Shown here piece by piece: positions 56,737 through 64,000 of a stretch of 64,000 nt of DNA (position 1 is its first letter; each line of letters begins with the position of its first letter). A program made the translations under genes and the position numbers. Source of the DNA: Chitinophagaceae bacterium (lineage in GTDB: Bacteria > Bacteroidota > Bacteroidia > Chitinophagales > Chitinophagaceae); NCBI GenBank assembly GCA_947447265.1, contig CANFKC010000021.1:1-64000 (forward strand), written 5' to 3'. The notes beneath the pieces were generated by a model. The model ran no database searches and was not told where the DNA came from. It saw nothing but the letters and a program-made list of their open reading frames with translations.

Positions 56737-57297
56737 ATGCAAAATCCACGTCTTGCTTCGCGTTATGCTAAATCACTACTTGACCTGGCGGTTGAAAGAA
56801 ACAGCCTGGAAGAAACTCTGAGTGATGTGCAGTTGCTGGATAGTATCTGTTCGCAAAGCCAGGAGTTCGTACTTATGTTGCGCAGCCCTGTTATTCCCGG
56901 CCAAAAGAAAATAGCCGTGATCAACGCAGTGGTTTCCGACAAAATGAAGGAACTTACCAAGGCTTTCGTTACTTTGCTGGTTAATAAAGGCCGTGAAGAG
57001 ACCCTACCGGAAATAGCTAAGGCATTCATTGACCAATACAAAGTGCTTAAAAACATACGTACTGTTAATGTAATTACTGCTACCCCAATGGATGAAAAGA
57101 TGAAAGGTGTTATTACCGGTAAGGTAAACAGCTTCCTTCCGAATGCAAACATTGAGATGAATACCTACGTTGACGAAGACCTTATTGGCGGTTTTATTTT
57201 GGAAGTAGAAGGACAATTGTTCGATGCCAGCGTTAAGACCAAACTGAACCACATTAAGAGTAATATCGTTGATACGTCTTACGTGAGTAAAATGTAG
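56737..57297 (+). CDS. atpH: ATP synthase F1 subunit delta
   Basis: A 186-residue delta (OSCP) subunit linking F1 to the b stalk. The family N-terminus is NPRLASRYAKSLLDLAVERN, with LMLRSPVIPGQKKIAVINAV in the middle and a C-terminal NTYVDEDLIGGFILEVEGQL. The open frame begins at 56668 but its first 23 codons translate the octamer repeats; ATG 56737 is the real start. Fourth gene of the atp unit. Confidence 0.94.
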   Translation: MQNPRLASRYAKSLLDLAVERNSLEETLSDVQLLDSICSQSQEFVLMLRSPVIPGQKKIAVINAVVSDKMKELTKAFVTLLVNKGREETLPEIAKAFIDQYKVLKNIRTVNVITATPMDEKMKGVITGKVNSFLPNANIEMNTYVDEDLIGGFILEVEGQLFDASVKTKLNHIKSNIVDTSYVSKM

Positions 57298-57301
57298 GTT
57301 G

Positions 57302-57336
57302 AAAAATTAAAAGTAAAAAAGTAAAAATAAAAAAGG
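57302..57336. repeat. A-rich heptad repeat between atpH and atpA
   Basis: Five 7-base units (AAAAATT, AAAAGTA, AAAAAGT, AAAAATA, AAAAAGG) begin four bases after the atpH stop codon. It is the third period-7/8 block found in the atp operon gaps. Confidence 0.55.
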
Positions 57337-57435
57337 GTTTGTAGTAGCAAAGAATGAGCTTTATTAACAGAACAGCTTTCTACTTTATACTATCTACTCT
57401 CTACTAACAACAAAATACTGAAAAACAAATAATAT

Positions 57436-59013
57436 ATGGTTAGTATTAAACCGGATGAAATATCGGCGATATTGCGCCAACAGTTATCCAACGTGGATGG
57501 TGCAGCCAGCCTGGAAGAAGTAGGTACCGTATTGCAGATAGGTGATGGTATTGCCCGCGTATATGGCCTTACAGGCGTTCGCCAGGGTGAACTTGTTGAA
57601 TTTGACAATGGTGTTAAGGCAATTGCCCTTAACCTTGAAGAAGACAACGTAGGTGTGGTATTGATGGGTGACTATATGTCAATTCGCGAAGGCGACAAGG
57701 TAAAACGTACCAACAAGATCGCGAGCCTTATGGTTGGCGAAGGAATGGTAGGCCGTGTTGTAAACACACTTGGCGAACCTATTGATGGTAAAGGACCAAT
57801 TAAAGGCGAATTGTATGAAATGCCAATGGAGCGTAAAGCACCGGGCGTTATCTTCCGTGAGCCGGTAAAGGAACCACTTCAGACAGGTATCAAAGCGATT
57901 GATGCGATGATTCCGATAGGCCGTGGCCAGCGTGAGTTGGTTATTGGTGACCGTGGTACCGGTAAAACCGCTATCTGTATAGATGCGATCATTAACCAGA
58001 AAGAATTCTACGAAGCAGGCAAGCCTGTTTATTGTATATATGTTGCAATAGGCCAGAAAGCATCAACAGTTGCAGGTGTTATGAAAACCCTGGAAGATGC
58101 CGGCGCTATGGCTTACACTACTATTGTGTGCGCTGCAGCTGCTGACCCTGCTCCACTCCAGTTCTACGCTCCGTTCGCGGGTGCTGCGATAGGCGAATTC
58201 TTCCGTGATACAGGAAGGCCTGCACTGGTTGTTTATGATGACCTTTCAAAACAGGCGGTGGCTTACCGTGAGGTGTCATTGCTGTTGCGTCGTCCTCCGG
58301 GCCGTGAGGCTTATCCTGGTGACGTATTCTACCTGCATAGCCGTTTGCTGGAGCGTGCTGCGAAAGTTATCAATAACGATACTATCGCAAGCCAGATGAA
58401 TGACTTGCCTAACAGCATCAGGCACCTTGTAAAGGGTGGTGGTTCGCTTACAGCATTACCTATTATCGAAACTCAGGCAGGTGACGTATCAGCTTACATC
58501 CCAACTAACGTTATCTCTATCACTGACGGTCAGATATTCCTTGAGTCTAACTTGTTCAATGCCGGTATCCGTCCTGCAATTAACGTAGGTATCTCTGTTA
58601 GCCGTGTGGGTGGTAACGCTCAGATCAAGTCAATGAAAAAAGTATCTGGTACTTTGAAATTGGACCAGGCGCAGTACCGTGAGCTTGAGGCATTCTCTAA
58701 GTTCGGTGGTGACCTTGATGCAACTACAAAGAACATTATTGATAAAGGTGCCCGTAACGTGGAAATACTGAAACAATTACAGTATAGCCCGTACACAGTT
58801 GAAAAACAAGTTGCGATGGTATACCTTGGTACCAACAACCTGATGCGCGAAATACCTCTGAAAAACGTGAAAGCGTTTGAAGAAACCTTCCTGCAGCAGA
58901 TGGAACTTAAACTTTCTGATGTTCTGAAAGAATTTAAGAAAGGTAACTTACCTGAAGATGGCATCGCTAAGATGATCAAATTGGTTCAGGACCTGGTTCC
59001 ACAGTTTAAATAG
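57436..59013 (+). CDS. atpA: ATP synthase F1 subunit alpha
   Basis: A 525-residue regulatory alpha subunit of the F1 hexamer. The P-loop is [16 protein letters not shown], the Walker B region includes [20 protein letters not shown], and the family signature is [20 protein letters not shown]. The N-terminal domain ([31 protein letters not shown]) and C-terminal helical domain ([20 protein letters not shown]) are complete. It is the last gene of the unit; a strong terminator follows and atpG is not present. Confidence 0.97.
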   Translation: MVSIKPDEISAILRQQLSNVDGAASLEEVGTVLQIGDGIARVYGLTGVRQGELVEFDNGVKAIALNLEEDNVGVVLMGDYMSIREGDKVKRTNKIASLMVGEGMVGRVVNTLGEPIDGKGPIKGELYEMPMERKAPGVIFREPVKEPLQTGIKAIDAMIPIGRGQRELVIGDRGTGKTAICIDAIINQKEFYEAGKPVYCIYVAIGQKASTVAGVMKTLEDAGAMAYTTIVCAAAADPAPLQFYAPFAGAAIGEFFRDTGRPALVVYDDLSKQAVAYREVSLLLRRPPGREAYPGDVFYLHSRLLERAAKVINNDTIASQMNDLPNSIRHLVKGGGSLTALPIIETQAGDVSAYIPTNVISITDGQIFLESNLFNAGIRPAINVGISVSRVGGNAQIKSMKKVSGTLKLDQAQYRELEAFSKFGGDLDATTKNIIDKGARNVEILKQLQYSPYTVEKQVAMVYLGTNNLMREIPLKNVKAFEETFLQQMELKLSDVLKEFKKGNLPEDGIAKMIKLVQDLVPQFK

Positions 59014-59056
59014 TCGTTAGCGACGCAAAGTATAGCGTCGGTATAATAATTGATTG

Positions 59057-59089
59057 CAGGCCGCCTTGAAAAAGGCGGCCTGTTTTTTT
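59057..59089 (+). terminator. Rho-independent terminator of the atp operon
   Basis: CAGGCCGCCTT (59057-59067) and AAGGCGGCCTG (59072-59082) form an 11-bp perfect stem with a GAAA tetraloop, followed by seven T residues. It lies 43 bases after the atpA stop. Confidence 0.95.
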
Positions 59090-59139
59090 GTAGCCATAAA
59101 GCCACCCAATTGGGCTATTGCAAAGAGAGAGATCCAATC

Positions 59140-59225
59140 TTTCTTTGCCGCTATCGGGTAGCTCCTGACGGAGCATAATCCTAAAAATACGGCTTTGCTA
59201 CAGAGCGGTAGCCACTAAGTGGCAT
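59140..59225. repeat. Intergenic segment with two short palindromes
   Basis: GCTCC-tgac-GGAGC at 59161-59174 and GCCAC-taa-GTGGC at 59211-59223 lie between atpA and the next gene. The 'gctcctgacggagc' form resembles dispersed repeats seen in Bacteroidota intergenic DNA, but only one copy is in this window. Confidence 0.45.
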
Positions 59226-59270
59226 ACCATCTATTTCCAATTGACGGCTCCAAATAGAAATAGATTTTAC

Positions 59271-59278
59271 TATTTTTG
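59271..59278 (+). promoter_or_regulatory. -7 promoter element
   Basis: TATTTTTG matches TAnnTTTG and ends 12 bases before the ATG at 59291, giving a very short leader. No -33 element at the right spacing was found. Confidence 0.35.
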
Positions 59279-59290
59279 AACCACACTTTT

Positions 59291-59785
59291 ATGATGGCAA
59301 AGGCATACGCGATTCTCGTTTTCGTTCTTATTTTTTTACTGGCACCAAAGGTGCAGGCAGGTTTCTATAACAGGAAGGCCAAGGCAATGGACGCAAACAC
59401 TGCAGCTATAAACGAACCCGGCACCTTTGAATTAAGGGACATTACCGCAAAGCTGAGTATAGCGGAGCGGGTTAGGACCTTCTTATCATTTAAGAAACAA
59501 TATGCATACCCTTATAAGAAGAAATCAAAGCTGGCTAAGAACGCAATTACGCTGGAAGGTGTTGGTCTGGCTATTGGCTACCTGGGCCTGATTGCCGGTA
59601 AAATATCGGGCAGCCTAACGACTTATATTATTGGCGTTGGGTTGGGTGCGGCATTCTTCCTGGCAGGTATGGTATGTAATATTGTAGCCATGGCGAAAAA
59701 GGAAAAGAAAGTGTTGCACGGTATCCTGACCATTCTCTTTGGTATATTGTTCTTTATCCCGCTGTTCCTGGGAGTTTTACTGTAG
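59291..59785 (+). CDS. Small membrane protein of unknown function
   Basis: The frame opens with TTG at 59276; ATG 59291 gives an N-terminal signal peptide or helix (AYAILVFVLIFLLAPKVQA) and is used (164 residues). After a charged region (YKKKSKLAKNAITLEGVGLA) there are three hydrophobic segments (GVGLAIGYLGLIAGKI, TYIIGVGLGAAFFLAGMVCN, GILTILFGILFFIPLFLG). No family is recognised. A similar layout is common among small Bacteroidota proteins annotated only as membrane proteins. It converges on the barrel gene at 59793 with 7 bases between the stops. Confidence 0.7.
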   Translation: MMAKAYAILVFVLIFLLAPKVQAGFYNRKAKAMDANTAAINEPGTFELRDITAKLSIAERVRTFLSFKKQYAYPYKKKSKLAKNAITLEGVGLAIGYLGLIAGKISGSLTTYIIGVGLGAAFFLAGMVCNIVAMAKKEKKVLHGILTILFGILFFIPLFLGVLL

Positions 59786-59792
59786 CGACTGC

Positions 59793-60470
59793 TTACAATT
59801 TGCGCCTTGAAAAGTTATAGGCTATGTGTACGCCATAGTCGAGCTGATAAGATTTCAGGCTGAAATACTTACGGTACTTTATGTCGGCACCTGTACTGAA
59901 ACGGCCATTTAAAAGGTGATAATTATAGCTGAGTGATGGAATAATACCGATATGCAGATCGGAATGTTCAGAACTGGTGGCAAATAAATCGGAGAAACCC
60001 CAGCCTGCAGGTAATAATGAGGAGAGCTCCAGTTCAATATAACTGTCATGGCCTTTTGCGAAAGTAGGCCCAGCGGCAACAACCAATTCGTGCCGTTTTG
60101 TTGAGATAAGGCTATACCCTATTGCTAAATCAATCATTTTATAGTTCGTCCGGGTTAGCCCAATATCATGTGTTTCTGTAACTGTACTAGTAATTACACT
60201 TGGTATAGCTCCGAAATAATATCCATTACCAACATAACTATTCCACCAATTGAGACCAAGGGTAAAATGCATTCTTTTATTGAAGCGGTGATCCCAATAG
60301 ATGCCATGCTGGTCCATCAGGTTGGAAATGCCGTATTGTTTCGGAAAGGCCGAAGCCGGCACAACGAAGCCCGCAGTTTCCAGTATTAAACTATTTTTAT
60401 ACTGCTGGCAATTAGCTGATTCTACAAAAATAAACAGCAACGTAAAAAGCATAAATGTGACCTTCTTCAT
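59793..60470 (-). CDS. Outer membrane beta-barrel protein, paralog A
   Basis: A 225-residue protein with signal peptide MKKVTFMLFTLLFIFVESAN and amphipathic strands (HGIYWDHRFNKRMHFTLGLN, MIDLAIGYSLISTKRHELVV, GIIPSLSYNYHLLNGRFSTG). It ends in YRKYFSLKSYQLDYGVHIAYNF-type strands and a short basic tail. The protein at 60975-61628 has the same ending and strand order, so the two are paralogs separated by a REP-like tandem array. Outer membrane location is predicted; function is unknown. Confidence 0.75.
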   Translation of the reverse strand: MKKVTFMLFTLLFIFVESANCQQYKNSLILETAGFVVPASAFPKQYGISNLMDQHGIYWDHRFNKRMHFTLGLNWWNSYVGNGYYFGAIPSVITSTVTETHDIGLTRTNYKMIDLAIGYSLISTKRHELVVAAGPTFAKGHDSYIELELSSLLPAGWGFSDLFATSSEHSDLHIGIIPSLSYNYHLLNGRFSTGADIKYRKYFSLKSYQLDYGVHIAYNFSRRKL

Positions 60471-60610
60471 AAAGTGTGTTTGGAGTACAAGAATAAAGTT
60501 ACAACATTTAATAACACATATCCTAGTTGTGCCGGGCAGCTACATGAAAAAGCTGCATTGGCGCATGGCAAATGATTTGAAACAATAGCGAGTCACGGCG
60601 GCTGTTCGCG

Positions 60611-60959
60611 GTCCCGTGAATAACAAGGAAACGCAACACCCTGCCGCTTTAGGGCAACCGCAAGGGATTGCCCCTACATTTCTTTGGAATGCATTGCCGT
60701 CCCCATGAATAACGAGGAGAACACAACACCCCACCGCTTTAGGGCAACCGCAAGGGATTGCCCCTACATCTTTGTTGTGAAGCATTGCCGTGCCCATGAA
60801 TAACGAGGAGAACACAACACCCCACCGCTATAGGGCAACCGCGAGGGATTGCCCCTACATCTTTGTTGTGAAGCATTGCCGTCGCCATGAATAACGAGGA
60901 GAACACAACACCCCACCGCTTTAGGGCAACCGCAAGGGATTGCCCCTACATTTTTGTTA
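60611..60959. repeat. REP-like tandem array, about four ~91-bp units
   Basis: Units begin at 60611, 60699, 60790 and 60881 (spacing 88, 91 and 91 bases), the last ending near 60959. Each holds CATGAATAACGAGGAGAACA-like sequence, an ACACCCC-ACCGCTTT block, and the palindrome GGGCAACC-gcaag-GGATTGCCC, which can fold into a stem. The palindrome resembles widespread REP-type repeats of the form 'gtaggggcaatcccttgcggttgccc'. Copies differ at a few bases (for example CTATAGGG in unit 3 and CGCGAGGG). It fills the 504-base gap between two paralogous barrel genes. Confidence 0.9.
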
Positions 60960-60974
60960 CCTCATATCGGTAGA

Positions 60975-61628
60975 TTAAAAATTGCAGGCTAAGTGCAGTC
61001 CATAGTCGATTTGGGTGGCGAACATGGAGAGGTATTTGCGGTAGTGCAGATCTGCACCAATACTGAGCCTGCGCTTGAAAAGGTAATGGTCATAGCTCAG
61101 GGTTGGTACAAAACCGATGTAAGCTTCGGTCTTCTTATGCCGGTAAATTGCGTAGTTATTCGGGATTTCGCTGACAGAGTCTAAATAGATATTGGTACCA
61201 TAGGAACAAGAAATCCCTAAGCCTGCTTTTACGTCACTCTTGCGGCCCTGGTATATAGCGTATTTATAAGACACATCAACCATCTTATAATTCTGCCGAT
61301 ACAGGATTTTACCTATTGGCAAACCGTCATAGTTTGCCCAGTTTACGATAGTAATACCGTCAAGACGAGCATTATCGACGAAATTATTCCATTTGGTAAA
61401 CCCAACAGACAGGCTTTGCCGCTTACTTATTTTCCGTTCAAAGAATACTCCAAACTGATCGCCGATGTAGAGCTCTGGCAAAGTAAAATACTCCAGATTG
61501 GGGAAAACTCTGCTGCTGGCTTCGAAGGCAATAGTGTTCTTGTGCTGTGCGTGAGTTTGGCCGCAAAATAACAGCAATACGCAACATGCTAAGGGAAAAA
61601 ACGACCAGGTAAATTTGGTTTCTTTCAT
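60975..61628 (-). CDS. Outer membrane beta-barrel protein, paralog B
   Basis: A 217-residue protein with signal peptide (SFFPLACCVLLLFCGQTHAQ) and beta-strand pattern like its neighbour at 59793-60470 (FFERKISKRQSLSVGFTKWN, MVDVSYKYAIYQGRKSDVKA, GFVPTLSYDHYLFKRRLSIG). The C-terminal strand (YGLHLACNF) ends in Phe, the usual BAM recognition residue. The two genes probably arose by tandem duplication. Function is unknown. Confidence 0.75.
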   Translation of the reverse strand: MKETKFTWSFFPLACCVLLLFCGQTHAQHKNTIAFEASSRVFPNLEYFTLPELYIGDQFGVFFERKISKRQSLSVGFTKWNNFVDNARLDGITIVNWANYDGLPIGKILYRQNYKMVDVSYKYAIYQGRKSDVKAGLGISCSYGTNIYLDSVSEIPNNYAIYRHKKTEAYIGFVPTLSYDHYLFKRRLSIGADLHYRKYLSMFATQIDYGLHLACNF

Positions 61629-62168
61629 AGAAGATGTGATTTTGGGGTACGCCTTTGAAATGAAATCTGACAGGTATAGATAGAAACGGCTGATACGTAA
61701 AAATATTATAAACTATTAAAAAACATTGTTGTCCGACAAAAATAACTTTCACCAGTCAAGAAGCAATATTGGCAATGCTTTTGGGGCAATTTAATTTGGA
61801 ATAGGCTGCTTTATTGGTTGATGTAATCGCCGCTCCATTACTTTCTTTTTTCGTGGCGAAAAAGAAAGTAACAAAGAAAAACGCCACTTTTAGCTATCGC
61901 TCCGCGGCTAAAAGGAGCCCTGCGGCGTATTTTGTTGAAGCTTGTTACTCTAATGTCCGCTATCGCGGCGACTTTCATTAGTTTTTTAAAAAGAATCGAC
62001 TATAAAAGAACTCTCAATTATTTTTGTCGGACAATAGTGATTAAAAAAAGATAATTGCCCTTTCTTCATGCGCCTTTCACCTACAAAATACCCCTGCTCG
62101 CCTAAAGATTATCGATTTATACTGGTTATCCTTACTACTTTTACGTTTCAATACAAACACTAATTTTT
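61629..62168. other. Intergenic region with a strong hairpin
   Basis: A 540-base gap upstream of sppA and of the divergent barrel gene. TTACTTTCTTTTTTCG (61838-61853) pairs with CGAAAAAGAAAGTAA (61857-61871), giving a long stem with a very short loop. The following bases (ctatcgctccgcggctaaaaggagccctgcggcg) are GC-rich and different from the surrounding AT-rich DNA. No gene was found. Confidence 0.5.
61838..61871. repeat. Inverted repeat hairpin TTACTTTC...GAAAGTAA
   Basis: Arms at 61838-61853 and 61857-61871 are complementary apart from a one-base length difference in the T/A runs. Hairpins of the 'ctttctttt...aaaagaaag' kind recur as dispersed repeats in many bacterial genomes; there is only one here. 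It is too far from any stop codon to be an obvious terminator, the nearest being more than 200 bases away. Confidence 0.6.
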
Positions 62169-63953
62169 ATGAAGGAATTTTTCAAGATGTTTTTCGCCTC
62201 TTTGCTGGCAATGGTTATTGCCGGAGTAGTATTAGTAGGTTTAACCATAGCTATGATAACAGCAGCCGCTAAGTCGTTTACCGATAAAGATGAAAGCAAA
62301 CAATCCACAGGCGATGTACTGGTGGTTGACCTAGGCAAGAAGATACGTGAAAGCGGAGAAAGCAACTCGCTGGCCATTTTTAATAAAGGCGCCGGAGCAT
62401 ACGATGAGGGTCTGCACGACATTACCCGTGCGTTAGAACATGCTAAGACCGATAAAGACATTAAGGGCATCCTTATAAAGCTGTCACCTGCACCAGACGG
62501 TTGGGCTACCTTACAGCACCTGCGCATGGCTATTGCCGACTTTAAGACATCGGGCAAATTTGTTTATGCCTATGGCGAAAATATTACGCAGGGCGCATAC
62601 TTCGTTGCTACAACTGCCGACAGCATTTACCTTAACCCGGCAGGTGGCATTGAGCTGAAAGGTTTCGCTACGGTGCTGGCGTTCTTTAAAGGCACACTGG
62701 ACAAACTGGAACTGCAACCTGAAATTTTCTATGCAGGTAAATTTAAAAGCGCTACGGAACCTTTCAGGGCTGAGAAAATAAGTGAACCTAACAGGGAGCA
62801 GATAGCAGCCATGCAAAGCGGCCTGTGGAGCGAATTTTTAAATGCGAGCGCACAGTATGCCCACAGCGATGCAGCCAGTATTAATAAGCTTGCAGTTGAT
62901 GGCACCATACAATTTCCGGAAGATGCACTGAAGAATAAGTTAGTCGCGGGCCTGTTGTATTGGGACCAGGTAGAAAGCCGCATTAAGGCAAAAACCGGCC
63001 GCAGCGAAAAAGAAGAAATAAAGTATGTTACTATGGACGACTATGCTACAGCACACAGGTATAGCGGCAAAACAAGCGAGAATAAAATTGCTGTGCTTAT
63101 AGCTGAAGGTGAGATTGTTGATGGCGACCAGGAAAACGACAACCAGATAGCTTCCAAAACTTTTTGTGAAGAGATTCGCAAAGTAGCTAAAGATGATAAA
63201 ATAAAGGCTGTTGTGCTTAGGGTAAACTCTCCGGGTGGCAGTGCGCTGGCATCAGAAGTAATTTTAAGGGAATTGAACCTTTTAAAGGCTAAAAAGCATG
63301 TGGTTGTTTCTATGGGTGACTATGCAGCTTCAGGTGGTTACTATATCTCCAGCAATGCGGATAGTATTTTCGCAATGCCTAACACGATTACCGGTAGCAT
63401 AGGCGTGTTTGGTATGATGTTCAGCATGGATAAGCTGGCGAAGAATAAGCTGGGTGTAACTTTCGACGAAGTAAAGAATGCCCCGTATGCTGACCTGCCA
63501 ACTGCTTCTCGTCCGCTGACACCGATTGAAGCACAGCGTATGCAAGCTTCAGTAGATGCAATATATGAGTTATTCAAAAATCACGTAGTTGCAGGTCGTA
63601 AGCTGGATAAGGCTGAGGTAGATAGTATTGCGCAAGGTCGCATCTGGACAGGAACCGACGCCAAGAGGCTGCACCTTGTTGACAGGATCGGCACACTGAA
63701 TACGGCTATAGCAAGTGCTGCCGGCCTTGCAAATGTAAAAGACTACAAAGTGGTAACCTACCCTGAACCAACTGACAAGCTGGACATGATTATGAAACGT
63801 TTCAAGAACAATACTGCAGCAAGCGCTGCTATTAAAACAGCTATGAAGGAAGAAATGGGTACAGAATATACCTGGTACGAAAAACTACAGAACCTTCGTA
63901 AAATGAATGGTAAGGTATTGATGTCAATGCCATTTGTACCGGAAGTAAACTAA
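62169..63953 (+). CDS. sppA: Signal peptide peptidase SppA, 67-kDa type
   Basis: A 594-residue membrane-bound serine protease that degrades cleaved signal peptides. One N-terminal transmembrane helix (SLLAMVIAGVVLVGLTIAMI) anchors two S49 domains. The first carries the catalytic Lys region (GKFKSATEPFRAEKISEPNR), the second carries VLRVNSPGGSALASEV and the Ser nucleophile in MGDYAASGGYYISSNAD, followed by ITGSIGVFGMM. Length and order match the tandem-domain SppA of E. coli rather than the short SppA of Bacillus. It is the last complete gene in the window. Confidence 0.95.
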   Translation: MKEFFKMFFASLLAMVIAGVVLVGLTIAMITAAAKSFTDKDESKQSTGDVLVVDLGKKIRESGESNSLAIFNKGAGAYDEGLHDITRALEHAKTDKDIKGILIKLSPAPDGWATLQHLRMAIADFKTSGKFVYAYGENITQGAYFVATTADSIYLNPAGGIELKGFATVLAFFKGTLDKLELQPEIFYAGKFKSATEPFRAEKISEPNREQIAAMQSGLWSEFLNASAQYAHSDAASINKLAVDGTIQFPEDALKNKLVAGLLYWDQVESRIKAKTGRSEKEEIKYVTMDDYATAHRYSGKTSENKIAVLIAEGEIVDGDQENDNQIASKTFCEEIRKVAKDDKIKAVVLRVNSPGGSALASEVILRELNLLKAKKHVVVSMGDYAASGGYYISSNADSIFAMPNTITGSIGVFGMMFSMDKLAKNKLGVTFDEVKNAPYADLPTASRPLTPIEAQRMQASVDAIYELFKNHVVAGRKLDKAEVDSIAQGRIWTGTDAKRLHLVDRIGTLNTAIASAAGLANVKDYKVVTYPEPTDKLDMIMKRFKNNTAASAAIKTAMKEEMGTEYTWYEKLQNLRKMNGKVLMSMPFVPEVN

Positions 63954-64000
63954 GGGAAATTCCAAGGGAAAAATTCCAAAATCCAAAGAGGAAAATTTCC

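Noticed and set aside
60611-60959. CRISPR array
   Set aside because: The ~91-base units are near-identical throughout, without short repeats separated by unique spacers, and there are no cas genes.

Overview
The window looks like chromosome from a member of the Bacteroidota, probably a Chitinophagia- or Sphingobacteriia-like lineage. The evidence is: at least eight very large secreted proteins of type IX secretion (T9SS) substrate style, seven of them keeping a recognisable type A or type B sorting domain; a PorG/DUF6089 outer-membrane protein; an HU-SPOR fusion protein; -7 promoter elements of the Bacteroidota form TAnnTTTG; and an ATP synthase a-subunit with a signal peptide and a long periplasmic N-terminus. 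No tRNA, rRNA or CRISPR array was seen.

Layout. 1-7032: the 3' end of an IS630-like transposase interrupts the first of two tandem NHL-repeat/Ig-repeat secreted proteins; the second is intact. 7675-8583: HU-CCDC81/SPOR membrane protein. 8593-16405: signalling cluster with a TPR/PAS/GAF histidine kinase and a CheY-like regulator on the minus strand, and a plus-strand Hpt, FIST and hybrid-kinase cassette in which FIST and the kinase each carry one in-frame premature stop. 16474-21762: NAD-linked formate dehydrogenase (catalytic subunit and NuoE-NuoF-like subunit) with a two-gene acetyltransferase-like module between the subunits. 21877-25922: a YD-repeat-like secreted protein, PorG-like protein, tyrS and a DciA-like protein.

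25990-46714 is the most distinctive part: six same-strand paralogs of 646-1293 residues, each with a signal peptide, a propeller-like N-terminal region, a string of about 70-80-residue Ig/PKD-like modules and a type B T9SS sorting domain. Module number differs between copies and sequence identity is patchy, which suggests recombination within the array. 46871-54103: pckA, two outer-membrane beta-barrels and a third NHL-repeat T9SS protein. 54375-59013: atpB-atpE-atpF-atpH-atpA, ended by a strong terminator with no atpG behind it; every gap after atpE holds period-7 or period-8 repeats. 59291-63953: a small membrane protein, two paralogous beta-barrels separated by four REP-like tandem units, and sppA.

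Taken together the window mixes core metabolism (formate oxidation, PEP carboxykinase, ATP synthase, TyrRS) with a large investment in surface and secreted repeat proteins. PorG-like protein belongs to the secretion route that the T9SS substrates would use. Starts were moved to internal ATG codons wherever a signal peptide or family N-terminus showed that the longest frame was too long. Residue positions are estimates from reading by eye.
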